A stretch of 64,000 bases of DNA, from assembly GCA_030280995.1 (NCBI GenBank), contig JASXTE010000014.1:25216150-25280149 (forward strand), in the 5' to 3' direction. How positions within the stretch are numbered: position 1 is the first letter of the stretch; each line of letters begins with the position of its first letter. This DNA comes from Hemileia vastatrix. Lineage: Eukaryota > Basidiomycota > Pucciniomycetes > Pucciniales > Zaghouaniaceae. Positions 1-8,392 of this stretch are shown here, piece by piece. Under the pieces are notes generated by a model that did not search any database, had not been told where the DNA came from, and worked only from the letters and a program-made list of their open reading frames with translations. The translations under genes were made by a program, and so were the position numbers.

Positions 1-229
1 AGGGATTAAGATATCTCACAAAGAAACTTAGGCATATAATAAGAAAAATTGGAAATTTATTATAAATACTTTTAGTTACTTTTAAATTAAAAAAGTATAA
101 CACCTTCTGTAAATTGATACATTTATGTTCCATGCTATCTCTGACATATTGTTTGATATTTTTTGCATTTATACCAATTCGTGATTTTATTATTATCAAA
201 TCAAGTGGCATAGTTGATATTGCCACACA

Positions 230-450
230 ATGGAAGCTACTAAAAAGACTGAAGGACCTGTGTTCAAGCTTCTACAGTACCAAAAAGCTGAGATGGGAAA
301 TCCACATGAAAATCCAGCTGACAATAAAAAAAAGCTGCTCAAAAGTTTGGAACAAACAACATTGTTCCTAAGAAACAGGTTGTGGTTGCAGAGGAGGTAG
401 AAAAACGTGTTAAGGAGTGGGGGATTAAAGTGTGTAATTCAAGGGATTAA
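230..450 (+). pseudogene. 73-codon frame broken by one-base loss (E/A hybrid; same lesion as variant A)
   Basis: Counterpart of the frame at 669, starting at ATG 230. A G is missing in the A-rich stretch near 332-336, shifting the frame after codon 33. The original stop survives at 448-450 out of frame. The same lesion occurs at 1553, 3317, 6849, 32019, 36432, 43495, 50558, 57180 and 61153, so it arose once and spread with the repeat. The rest of the coding half, including GTGGGGGATT, is conserved. Confidence 0.6.
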
Positions 451-620
451 GATATCTCACAAAGAAACTTAAGCATATAATAAGAAAAATTGGAAATTTA
501 TTATAAATACTATTAGTTACTTTTAATTTAAAAAGTATAACTCCTTCTGTAAATTGATACATTTTGTTCCATGTTATCTCTGACATATTGTTTAAAATTT
601 GATGCATTAATACCAATTTG

Positions 621-642
621 TGATTTGATTATTATCAAATCA
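621..642. repeat. Perfect 9-bp inverted repeat with 4-base loop in the leader (representative)
   Basis: Arms TGATTTGAT (621-629) and ATCAAATCA (634-642) flank TATT, 26 bases before the ATG at 669. The perfect form is present in B, C, G, J, K, L, M, O, Q, R and S. A, E, F, H, I and N have TGATTTTAT in the left arm (one mismatch); P has a second change in the right arm (ATCAGATCA); D has ATCAAAGCA. It could form a cruciform or bind a dimeric protein; no function is shown. Confidence 0.75.
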
Positions 643-668
643 AGTGTCATAGTTGATAGTGCCACACA

Positions 669-890
669 ATGGAACCTACTAAAAAGACTGAAGGACCTGG
701 GTTCAAGCCTCAACAGTACCAAAAAGCTGAGATGGGAAATCCACATGAAAATCCAGCTGACAATAAAAACGAAGCTGCTCAAAAGTTTGGAACAAACAAC
801 ATTGTTCCTAAGAAACAGGTTGTGGTTGCAGAGGAGGTAGAAAAACGTGTTAAGGAGTGGTGGATTAAAGTGTGTAATTCAAGGGATTAA
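669..890 (+). CDS. 73-codon reading frame of the satellite monomer (representative; 97 intact copies)
   Basis: ATG to TAA, 73 residues, unrecognised. ACACAATGGAA gives a good eukaryotic start context. Residues 1-50 are hydrophilic and likely disordered (Lys, Glu, Pro, Gln, Asn; few hydrophobics apart from Phe12 and Phe40). Residues 51-68, starting VVVAEEVEKR, could form an amphipathic helix with a Trp-Trp pair at 64-65 and Cys69. No signal peptide, membrane segment or known motif is visible. The frame coincides with the GC-richer half of the monomer (40% against 25%). 97 of 145 copies are intact; common differences are Pro3/Ala, Tyr17/Phe, Asp31/Glu and Asn34/Lys, mostly amino-acid changing, so strong purifying selection is not evident. 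Upstream ATGs in another frame would hamper its translation. It may be a fragment of a host exon frozen in a satellite. I give it low confidence as an expressed gene. Confidence 0.25.
   Translation: MEPTKKTEGPGFKPQQYQKAEMGNPHENPADNKNEAAQKFGTNNIVPKKQVVVAEEVEKRVKEWWIKVCNSRD
789..808. repeat. 7-bp inverted repeat inside the reading frame (representative)
   Basis: Arms GGAACAA (789-795) and TTGTTCC (802-808) are separated by ACAACA, at codons 41-47 of the 73-codon frame. Most variants keep both arms. The six later H copies carry CATTTTTCC, a change in the right arm only. Variant M carries changes in both arms (see 12265-12284). Confidence 0.7.
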
Positions 891-897
891 GATATCT
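890..897. other. AGATATCT palindrome (EcoRV site) at each monomer junction (representative)
   Basis: AGATATCT overlaps the stop codon of the 73-codon frame and begins the next leader. The core GATATC is present in most monomers and is lost as GATATTTC at the start of A, J and most O leaders (for example 6629 and 11043). It is a natural physical landmark of the repeat period. Confidence 0.8.
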
Positions 898-1332
898 CAC
901 AAAGAAACTTAGGCATATAATAAGAAAAATTGGAAATTTATTATAAATACTTTTAGTTACTTTTAAATTGAAAAAGTATAACACCTTCTGTAAATTGATA
1001 CATTTATTTTCCATGCTATCTCTGACATATTGTTTAAAATTTGATGCATTAATACCAATTTGTGATTTGATTATTATCAAATCAAGTGGCATAGTTGATA
1101 GTGCCACACAATGGAACCTACTAAAAAGACTGAAGGACCTGGGTTCAAGCCTCAACAGTTCCAAAAAGCTGAGATGGGAAATCCACATGAAAATCCAGCT
1201 GAAAATAAAAAAGAAGCTGCTCAGAAGTTTGGAACAAACAACATTGTTCCTAAGAAACAGGTTGTGGTTGCAGAGGAGGTAGAAAAACGTGTTAAGGAGT
1301 GGTGGATTAAAGTGTGTAATTCAAGGGATTAA
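891..1332 (+). repeat. Monomer variant C (representative)
   Basis: ATGs 1111, 2434, 4198 and 7730, only in the left 8.4 kb. Markers: CATTTATTTTCC, CAGTTCC (Phe at codon 17), GCTGAAAATAAA and GCTCAGAAG. The frame is intact in all four. It closely resembles R, which has CAGTACC and GAAAGACG. The copy at 4198 has GCTCCTCAG (Ala to Pro). Confidence 0.88.
942..949 (+). promoter_or_regulatory. TATAAATA box-like motif in the leader (representative)
   Basis: TATAAATA lies 162 bases before the ATG at 1111 and recurs at the same place in most monomers. It is lost (TTTATTTAAATAC) in the left D copies, most F copies and the I copy at 10821. The sequence is a good match to a eukaryotic TATA box, but in 25% GC DNA it could occur by chance. 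No transcription is shown. Confidence 0.25.
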
Positions 1333-3096
1333 GATATCTCACAAAGAAACTTAGGCATATAATAAGAAAAATTGGAAATTTATTATAAATACTTTTAGTT
1401 ACTTTTAAATTAAAAAAGTATAACACCTTCTGTAAATTGATACATTTATGTTCCATGCTATCTCTGACATATTGTTTGATATTTTTTGCATTTATACCAA
1501 TTCGTGATTTTATTATTATCAAATCAAGTGGCATAGTTGATATTGCCACACAATGGAAGCTACTAAAAAGACTGAAGGACCTGTGTTCAAGCTTCTACAG
1601 TACCAAAAAGCTGAGATGGGAAATCCACATGAAAATCCAGCTGACAATAAAAAAAAGCTGCTCAAAAGTTTGGAACAAACAACATTGTTCCTAAGAAACA
1701 GGTTGTGGTTGCAGAGGAGGTAGAAAAACGTGTTAAGGAGTGGGGGATTAAAGTGTGTAATTCAAGGGATTAAGATATCTCACAAAGAAACTTAAGCATA
1801 TAATAAGAAAAATTGGAAATTTATTATAAATACTATTAGTTACTTTTAATTTAAAAAGTATAACTCCTTCTGTAAATTGATACATTTTGTTCCATGTTAT
1901 CTCTGACATATTGTTTAAAATTTGATGCATTAATACCAATTTGTGATTTGATTATTATCAAATCAAGTGTCATAGTTTATAGTGCCACACAATGGAACCT
2001 ACTAAAAAGACTGAAGGACCTGGGTTCAAGCCTCAACAGTACCAAAAAGCTGAGATGGGAAATCCACATGAAAATCCAGCTGACAATAAAAACGAAGCTG
2101 CTCAAAAGTTTGGAACAAACAACATTGTTCCTAAGAAACAGGTTGTGGTTGCAGAGGAGGTAGAAAAACGTGTTAAGGAGTGGTGGATTAAAGTGTGTAA
2201 TTCAAGGGATTAAGATATCTCACAAAGAAACTTAGGCATATAATAAGAAAAATTGGAAATTTATTATAAATACTTTTAGTTACTTTTAAATTGAAAAAGT
2301 ATAACACCTTCTGTAAATTGATACATTTATTTTCCATGCTATCTCTGACATATTGTTTAAAATTTGATGCATTAATACCAATTTGTGATTTGATTATTAT
2401 CAAATCAAGTGGCATAGTTGATAGTGCCACACAATGGAACCTACTAAAAAGACTGAAGGACCTGGGTTCAAGCCTCAACAGTTCCAAAAAGCTGAGATGG
2501 GAAATCCACATGAAAATCCAGCTGAAAATAAAAAAGAAGCTGCTCAGAAGTTTGGAACAAACAACATTGTTCCTAAGAAACAGGTTGTGGTTGCAGAGGA
2601 GGTAGAAAAACGTGTTAAGGAGTGGTGGATTAAAGTGTGTAATTCAAGGGATTAAGATATCTCACAAAGAAACTTAGGCATATAATAAGAAAAATTGGAA
2701 ATTTATTTAAATACTTTTAGTTACTTTTAAATTGAAAAAGTATAACACCTTCTGTAAATTGATACATTTATGTTCCATGCTATCTCTGATATATTGTTTA
2801 AAATTTGATGCATTAATACCAATTTGTGATTTGATTATTATCAAAGCAAGTGGCATAGTTGATAGTGCCACACAATGGAACCTACTAAAAAGACTGAAGG
2901 ACCTGGGTTCAAGCCTCAACAGTTCCAAAAAGCTGAGATGGGAAATCCACATGAAAATCCAGCTTACAATAAAAAAGAAGCTGCTCAGAAGTTTGGAACA
3001 AACAACATTGTTCCTAAGAAACAGGTTGTTGTTGCAGAGGAGGTAGAAAAACGTGTTAAGGAGTGGTGGATTAAAGTGTGTAATTCAAGGGATTAA
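1333..3096 (+). repeat. Higher-order block 2: tetramer E/A-B-C-D
   Basis: Four monomers, 1764 bp, ATGs at 1553 (E/A, broken), 1992 (B), 2434 (C) and 2875 (D), the last three intact. The first three repeat block 1 at an offset of 1323 bp with very few differences, such as GTTTATAG for GTTGATAG just before 1992. Confidence 0.9.
2656..3096 (+). repeat. Monomer variant D (representative)
   Basis: ATGs 2875, 4639 and 8171, plus a sister form at 29810 and 48349. Marker: ATCAAAGCAAG, which breaks the leader inverted repeat. The left copies have TTTATTTAAATAC in place of TTATTATAAATAC (TATA motif lost) and CAGCTTAC; the sister form keeps TATAAATA and CAGCTGAC. The frame is intact in all five. Confidence 0.86.
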
Positions 3097-4860
3097 GATA
3101 TCTCACAAAGAAACTTAGGCATATAATAAGAAAAATTGGAAATTTATTATAAATACTTTTAGTTACTTTTAAATTAAAAAAGTATAACACCTTCTGTAAA
3201 TTGATACATTTATGTTCCATGCTATCTCTGACATATTGTTTGATATTTTTTGCATTTATACCAATTCGTGATTTTATTATTATCAAATCAAGTGGCATAG
3301 TTGATATTGCCACACAATGGAAGCTACTAAAAAGACTGAAGGACCTGGGTTCAAGCCTCAACAGTACCGAAAAGCTGAGATGGGAAATCCACATGAAAAT
3401 CCAGCTGACAATAAAAAAAAGCTGCTCAAAAGTTTGGAACAAACAACATTGTTCCTAAGAAACAGGTTGTGGTTGCAGAGGAGGTAGAAAAACGTGTTAA
3501 GGAGTGGGGGATTAAAGTGTGTAATTCAAGGGATTAAGATATCTCACAAAGAAACTTAAGCATATAATAAGAAAAATTGGAAATTTATTATAAATACTAT
3601 TAGTTACTTTTAATTTAAAAAGTATAACTCCTTCTGTAAATTGATACATTTTGTTCCATGTTATCTCTGACATATTGTTTAAAATTTGATGCATTAATAC
3701 CAATTTGTGATTTGATTATTATCAAATCAAGTGTCATAGTTGATAGTGCCACACAATGGAACCTACTAAAAAGACTGAAGGACCTGGGTTCAAGCCTCAA
3801 CAGTACCAAAAAGCTGAGATGGGAAATCCACATGAAAATCCAGCTGACAATAAAAACGAAGCTGCTCAAAAGTTTGGAACAAACAACATTGTTCCTAAGA
3901 AACAGGTTGTGGTTGCAGAGGAGGTAGATAAACGTGTTAAGGAGTGGTGGATTAAAGTGTGTAATTCAAGGGATTAAGATATCTCACAAAGAAACTTAGG
4001 CATATAATAAGAAAAATTGGAAATTTATTATAAATACTTTTAGTTACTTTTAAATTGAAAAAGTATAACACCTTCTGTAAATTGATACATTTATTTTCCA
4101 TGCTATCTCTGACATATTGTTTAAAATTTGATGCATTAATACCAATTTGTGATTTGATTATTATCAAATCAAGTGGCATAGTTGATAGTGCCACACAATG
4201 GAACCTACTAAAAAGACTGAAGGACCTGGGTTCAAGCCTCAACAGTTCCAAAAAGCTGAGATGGGAAATCCACATGAAAATCCAGCTGAAAATAAAAAAG
4301 AAGCTCCTCAGAAGTTTGGAACAAACAACATTGTTCCTAAGAAACAGGTTGTGGTTGCAGAGGAGGTAGAAAAACGTGTTAAGGAGTGGTGGATTAAAGT
4401 GTGTAATTCAAGGGATTAAGATATCTCACAAAGAAACTTAGGCATATAATAAGAAAAATTGGAAATTTATTTAAATACTTTTAGTTACTTTTAAATTGAA
4501 AAAGTATAACACCTTCTGTAAATTGATACATTTATGTTCCATGCTATCTCTGACATATTGTTTAAAATTTGATGCATTAATACCAATTTGTGATTTGATT
4601 ATTATCAAAGCAAGTGGCATAGTTGATAGTGCCACACAATGGAACCTACTAAAAAGACTGAAGGACCTGGGTTCAAGCCTCAACAGTTCCAAAAAGCTGA
4701 GATGGGAAATCCACATGAAAATCCAGCTTACAATAAAAAAGAAGCTGCTCAGAAGTTTGGAACAAACAACATTGTTCCTAAGAAACAGGTTGTGGTTGCA
4801 GAGGAGGTAGAAAAACGTGTTAAGGAGTGGTGGATTAAAGTGTGTAATTCAAGGGATTAA
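3097..4860 (+). repeat. Higher-order block 3: tetramer E/A-B-C-D
   Basis: Four monomers, 1764 bp, ATGs at 3317 (E/A, broken), 3756 (B), 4198 (C) and 4639 (D), the last three intact. The E/A hybrid is not the one of blocks 1-2. It stays E-like through the ACCG marker at 3369 and becomes A-like only at the one-base loss near 3412, which shows a separate exchange or later conversion. Confidence 0.9.
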
Positions 4861-5302
4861 GATATCTCACAAAGAAACTTAGGCATATAATAAGAAAAAT
4901 TGGAAATTTATTATAAATACTTTTAGTTACTTTTAAATTAAAAAAGTATAACACCTTCTGTAAATTGATACATTTATGTTCCATGCTATCTCTGACATAT
5001 TGTTTGATATTTTTTGCATTTATACCAATTCGTGATTTTATTATTATCAAATCAAGTGGCATAGTTGATATTGCCACACAATGGAAGCTACTAAAAAGAC
5101 TGAAGGACCTGGGTTCAAGCCTCAACAGTACCGAAAAGCTGAGATGGGAAATCCACATGAAAATCCAGCTGACAATAAAAACGAAGCTGCTCAAAAGTTT
5201 GGAACAAACAACATTGTTCCTTAGAAACAGGTTGTGGTTGCAGAGGAGGTAGAAAAACGTGTTAAGGAGTGGTGGATTAAAGTGTGTAATATAAGGGATT
5301 AA
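4861..5302 (+). repeat. Monomer variant E (representative)
   Basis: ATGs 5081, 8613, 30252 and 48791; its first half also heads the E/A hybrids. Markers: AAATTAAAAAAGTATAAC, GATATTTTTTGC, TTCGTG, GATATTGC, GGAAGC, CAGTACCG, then CCTTAG (stop at codon 48) and AATATAAGGG at the end. The last two are shared with K and S. Confidence 0.88.
5081..5302 (+). pseudogene. 73-codon frame with stop at codon 48 (variant E; also K, S and two F copies)
   Basis: AAG at codon 48 is TAG (GTTCCTTAG). The same change occurs in E, K and S, in the hybrids at 10380 and 17444, and in F at 55854 and 59827: 19 copies in all. In most of them the final codons also read AATATAAGGGAT (Ser71 to Ile), so the two changes usually travel together. 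The F copies have the stop only. A 47-residue peptide lacking the C-terminal helix would result. Confidence 0.6.
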
Positions 5303-5744
5303 GATATCTCACAAAGAAACTTAGGCATATAATAAGAAAAATTGGAAATTTATTATAAATAATTTTAGTTACTTTTAAATTGAAAAAGTATAACACCTTC
5401 TGTAAATTGATACATTTATGTTCCATGCTATCTCTGACATAGTGTTTGATATTTGTTGCATTTATACCAATTTGTGATTTTATTATTATCAAATCAAGTG
5501 GCATAGTTGATAGTGCCACACAATGGAACCTACTAAAAAGACTGAAGGACCTGGGTTCAAGCCTCAACAGTACCAAAAAGCTGAGATGGGAAATCCACAT
5601 GAAAATCCAGCTGACAATAAAAACGAAGCTGCTCAAAAGTTTGGAACAAACAACTTTGTTCCTAAGAAACAGGTTGTGGTTGCAGAGGAGGTAGAAAAAC
5701 GTGTTAAGGAGTGGTGGATTAAAGTGTGTAATTCAAGGGATTAA
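5303..5744 (+). repeat. Monomer variant F (representative)
   Basis: ATGs 5523, 9054, 30693, 49232, 55854 and 59827. Markers: GACATAGTGTTTGATATTTG, TTTGTGATTTTATT and GGAACC. The frame is intact in the first four; the last two carry CCTTAG (stop at codon 48) without the AATATAAGGG tail seen in E, K and S. All but 5523 have TTTATTTAAATAC and so lack TATAAATA. Confidence 0.87.
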
Positions 5745-6186
5745 GATATCTCACAAAGAAACTTAGGCATATAATAAGAAAAATTGGAAATTTATTATAA
5801 ATACTTTTAGTTACTTTTAAATTGAAAAAGTATAACACCTTCTGTAAATTGATACATTTATTTTCCATGCTATCTCTGACATATTGTTTAAAATTTGATG
5901 CATTAATACTAATTTGTGATTTGATTATTATCAAATCAAGTGGCATAGTTGATAGTGCCACACAATGGAAGCTACTAAAAAGACTGAAGGACCTGGGTTC
6001 AAGCCTCAACAGTTCCAAAAAGCTGAGATGGGAAATCCACATGAAAATCCAGCTGACAATAAAAACGAAGCTGCTCAAAAGTTTGGAACAAACAACATTG
6101 TTCCTAAGAAACAGGTTGTGGTTGCAGAGGAGGTAGAAAAACGTGTTAAGGAGTGGTGGATTAAAGTGTGTAATTCAAGGGATTAA
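5745..6186 (+). repeat. Monomer variant G (representative)
   Basis: ATGs 5965, 9496, 31135, 35548, 42611, 49674, 56296 and 60269. Markers: CATTTATTTTCC together with ATACTAATTTG, GGAAGC, CAGTTCC and AAAAACGAAG. Intact except 49674, where codon 56 is TAG (GAGTAGGTAG). Confidence 0.9.
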
Positions 6187-6628
6187 GATATCTCACAAAG
6201 AAACTTAGTCATATGATAAGAAAATTTGGAAATTTATTATAAATACTTTTAGTTACTTTTAAATTGAAAAAGTATAACACCTTCTGTAAATTGATACATT
6301 TATGTTCCATGCTATCTCTGACATATTGTTTGATATTTTTTGCATTTATACCAATTTGTGATTTTATTATTATCAAATCAAGTGGCATAGTTGATATTGC
6401 CACACAATGGAAGCTACTAAAAAGACTGAAGGACCTGGGTTCAAGCCTCAACAGTACCAAAAAGCTGAGATGGGAAATCCACATGAAAAACCAGCTGAAA
6501 ATAAAAAAGAAGCTGCTCAAAAGTTTGGAACAAACAACATTGTTCCTAAGAAACAGGTTGTGGTTGCAGAGGAGGTAGAAAAACGTGTTAAGGAGTGGTG
6601 GATTAAAGTGTGTAATTCAAGGGATTAA
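6187..6628 (+). repeat. Monomer variant H (representative)
   Basis: ATGs 6407, 9938, 31577, 35990, 43053, 50116, 56738 and 60711. Markers: ACTTAGTCATAT, GAAAATTTGG, GATATTTTTTGC, GGAAGC and GAAAAACCAGCTGAAAAT. Frame intact in all. The last six share GGCATAGATGATATTGCC and CATTTTTCC (Val to Phe at codon 46); the first two do not. Confidence 0.9.
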
Positions 6629-7069
6629 GATATTTCACATGGAAACTTAGACATATAATAAGAAAAATTGGAAATTTATTATAAATACTTTTAGTTACTT
6701 TTAAATTGAAAAAGTATAACACCTTCTGTAAATTGATACATTTATGTTCCATGCTATCTCTGACATATTGTTTGATATTTGTTGCATTTATACCAATTCG
6801 TGATTTTATTATTATCAAATCAAGTGGCATAGTTGATATTGCCACACAATGGAAGCTACTAAAAAGACTGAAGGACCTGTGTTCAAGCTTCTACAGTACC
6901 AAAAAGCTGAGATGGGAAATCCACATGAAAATCCAGCTGACAATAAAAAAAAGCTGCTCAAAAGTTTGGAACAAACAACATTGTTCCTAAGAAACAGGTT
7001 GTGGTTGCAGAGGAGGTAGAAAAACGTGTTAAGGAGTGGGGGATTAAAGTGTGTAATTCAAGGGATTAA
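6629..7069 (+). repeat. Monomer variant A (representative)
   Basis: Seen at ATGs 6849, 32019, 36432, 43495, 50558, 57180 and 61153, and as the second half of E/A hybrids at 230, 1553 and 3317. Markers: leader start TTCACATGGAAACTTAGAC, GATATTTGTTGC, TTCGTG, GATATTGCC, GGAAGC, and GTGGGGG before the final AAAGTG. One base is missing after codon 33 (AAAAAAAAGCTG for AAAAAAGAAGCTG), so the 73-codon frame shifts. All ten copies share the loss. Confidence 0.9.
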
Positions 7070-8392
7070 GATATCTCACAAAGAAACTTAAGCATATAAT
7101 AAGAAAAATTGGAAATTTATTATAAATACTATTAGTTACTTTTAATTTAAAAAGTATAACTCCTTCTGTAAATTGATACATTTTGTTCCATGTTATCTCT
7201 GACATATTGTTTAAAATTTGATGCATTAATACCAATTTGTGATTTGATTATTATCAAATCAAGTGTCATAGTTGATAGTGCCACACAATGGAACCTACTA
7301 AAAAGACTGAAGGACCTGGGTTCAAGCCTCAACAGTACCAAAAAGCTGAGATGGGAAATCCACATGAAAATCCAGCTGACAATAAAAACGAAGCTGCTCA
7401 AAAGTTTGGAACAAACAACATTGTTCCTAAGAAACAGGTTGTGGTTGCAGAGGAGGTAGAAAAACGTGTTAAGGAGTGGTGGATTAAAGTGTGTAATTCA
7501 AGGGATTAAGATATCTCACAAAGAAACTTAGGCATATAATAAGAAAAATTGGAAATTTATTATAAATACTTTTAGTTACTTTTAAATTGAAAAAGTATAA
7601 CACCTTCTGTAAATTGATACATTTATTTTCCATGCTATCTCTGACATATTGTTTAAAATTTGATGCATTAATACCAATTTGTGATTTGATTATTATCAAA
7701 TCAAGTGGCATAGTTGATAGTGCCACACAATGGAACCTACTAAAAAGACTGAAGGACCTGGGTTCAAGCCTCAACAGTTCCAAAAAGCTGAGATGGGAAA
7801 TCCACATGAAAATCCAGCTGAAAATAAAAAAGAAGCTGCTCAGAAGTTTGGAACAAACAACATTGTTCCTAAGAAACAGGTTGTGGTTGCAGAGGAGGTA
7901 GAAAAACGTGTTAAGGAGTGGTGGATTAAAGTGTGTAATTCAAGGGATTAAGATATCTCACAAAGAAACTTAGGCATATAATAAGAAAAATTGGAAATTT
8001 ATTTAAATACTTTTAGTTACTTTTAAATTGAAAAAGTATAACACCTTCTGTAAATTGATACATTTATGTTCCATGCTATCTCTGATATATTGTTTAAAAT
8101 TTGATGCATTAATACCAATTTGTGATTTGATTATTATCAAAGCAAGTGGCATAGTTGATAGTGCCACACAATGGAACCTACTAAAAAGACTGAAGGACCT
8201 GGGTTCAAGCCTCAACAGTTCCAAAAAGCTGAGATGGGAAATCCACATGAAAATCCAGCTTACTATAAAAAAGAAGCTGCTCAGAAGTTTGGAACAAACA
8301 ACATTGTTCCTAAGAAACAGGTTGTTGTTGCAGAGGAGGTAGAAAAATGTGTTAAGGAGTGGTGGATTAAAGTGTGTAATTCAAGGGATTAA

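Larger units (their letters stand above)
571..840 (+). other. Overlapping 89-codon frame (ATG start) running through most monomers
   Basis: A second frame opens at the ATG inside the leader (TTCCATG) and runs 89 codons to TAG within the last third of the 73-codon frame. It is open in B, C, D, G, H, J, K, L, M, N, O, Q, R and S, including the variants K, N and S in which the 73-codon frame has a stop. It is cut early in F, I and P (TAG or TAA at codon 6) and shifted in A. Its start begins upstream of the other ATG, so a scanning ribosome would meet it first. The product would be rich in Leu, Ile and Lys with no recognisable motif. Most likely a by-product of base composition; recorded because it is unusually persistent. 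Confidence 0.2.
451..890 (+). repeat. Monomer variant B (representative)
   Basis: ATGs 669, 1992, 3756, 7288, 32458, 36871, 43934, 50997, 57619 and 61592. Markers: TTTTAATTTAAAAAG, ATAACTCC, ACATTTTGTTCCATGTT, AGTGTCATAG, and AAAAACGAAG in the reading frame. Two one-base leader losses make it 440 bp. The frame is intact in all ten. It always follows A; C or I follows it. It shares AGTGTCATAG with Q. Confidence 0.9.
10..1332 (+). repeat. Higher-order block 1: trimer E/A-B-C
   Basis: Three monomers with ATGs at 230 (E/A hybrid, frame broken), 669 (B, intact) and 1111 (C, intact); 1323 bp in all. The first monomer has the E-type leader (T at 172 in the TTTTTTGCA stretch) but A-type changes from 261 on, so its exchange point lies in 172-261. 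Compared with the next block, variant D is missing. Confidence 0.9.
4861..8392 (+). repeat. Higher-order block 4: octamer E-F-G-H-A-B-C-D, 3532 bp
   Basis: Eight monomers with ATGs at 5081 (E, stop), 5523 (F), 5965 (G), 6407 (H), 6849 (A, frameshift), 7288 (B), 7730 (C) and 8171 (D). The tetramers to the left look like this octamer with F-G-H removed by an E/A fusion. The unit restarts at 8393. Confidence 0.92.

Noticed and set aside
332..336. AATAAA-like strings as polyadenylation signals
   Set aside because: AATAAAA occurs inside the reading frame and AATAAG in the leader, but both are expected in such A-rich DNA and neither is placed consistently with a transcript end.
817..830. GAGGAGGTAG as a ribosome binding site or splice donor
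   Set aside because: It resembles both, but it lies within the reading frame with no suitably spaced start codon and no matching acceptor or exon evidence.
865..1188. Long antisense frames of 80 to 141 codons in almost every monomer
   Set aside because: They lie opposite the 73-codon frame, use start codons inside its complement, and vary in length with each monomer variant. The Leu/Phe/Ser-rich hydrophobic product is what the complement of a Lys/Glu-rich frame yields. I treat them as shadows.
968..1282. 104-codon + strand frames beginning at TTG
   Set aside because: The extension upstream of the ATG relies on a TTG start, which is not expected in a eukaryotic satellite. Only the ATG-initiated 89-codon part is recorded.
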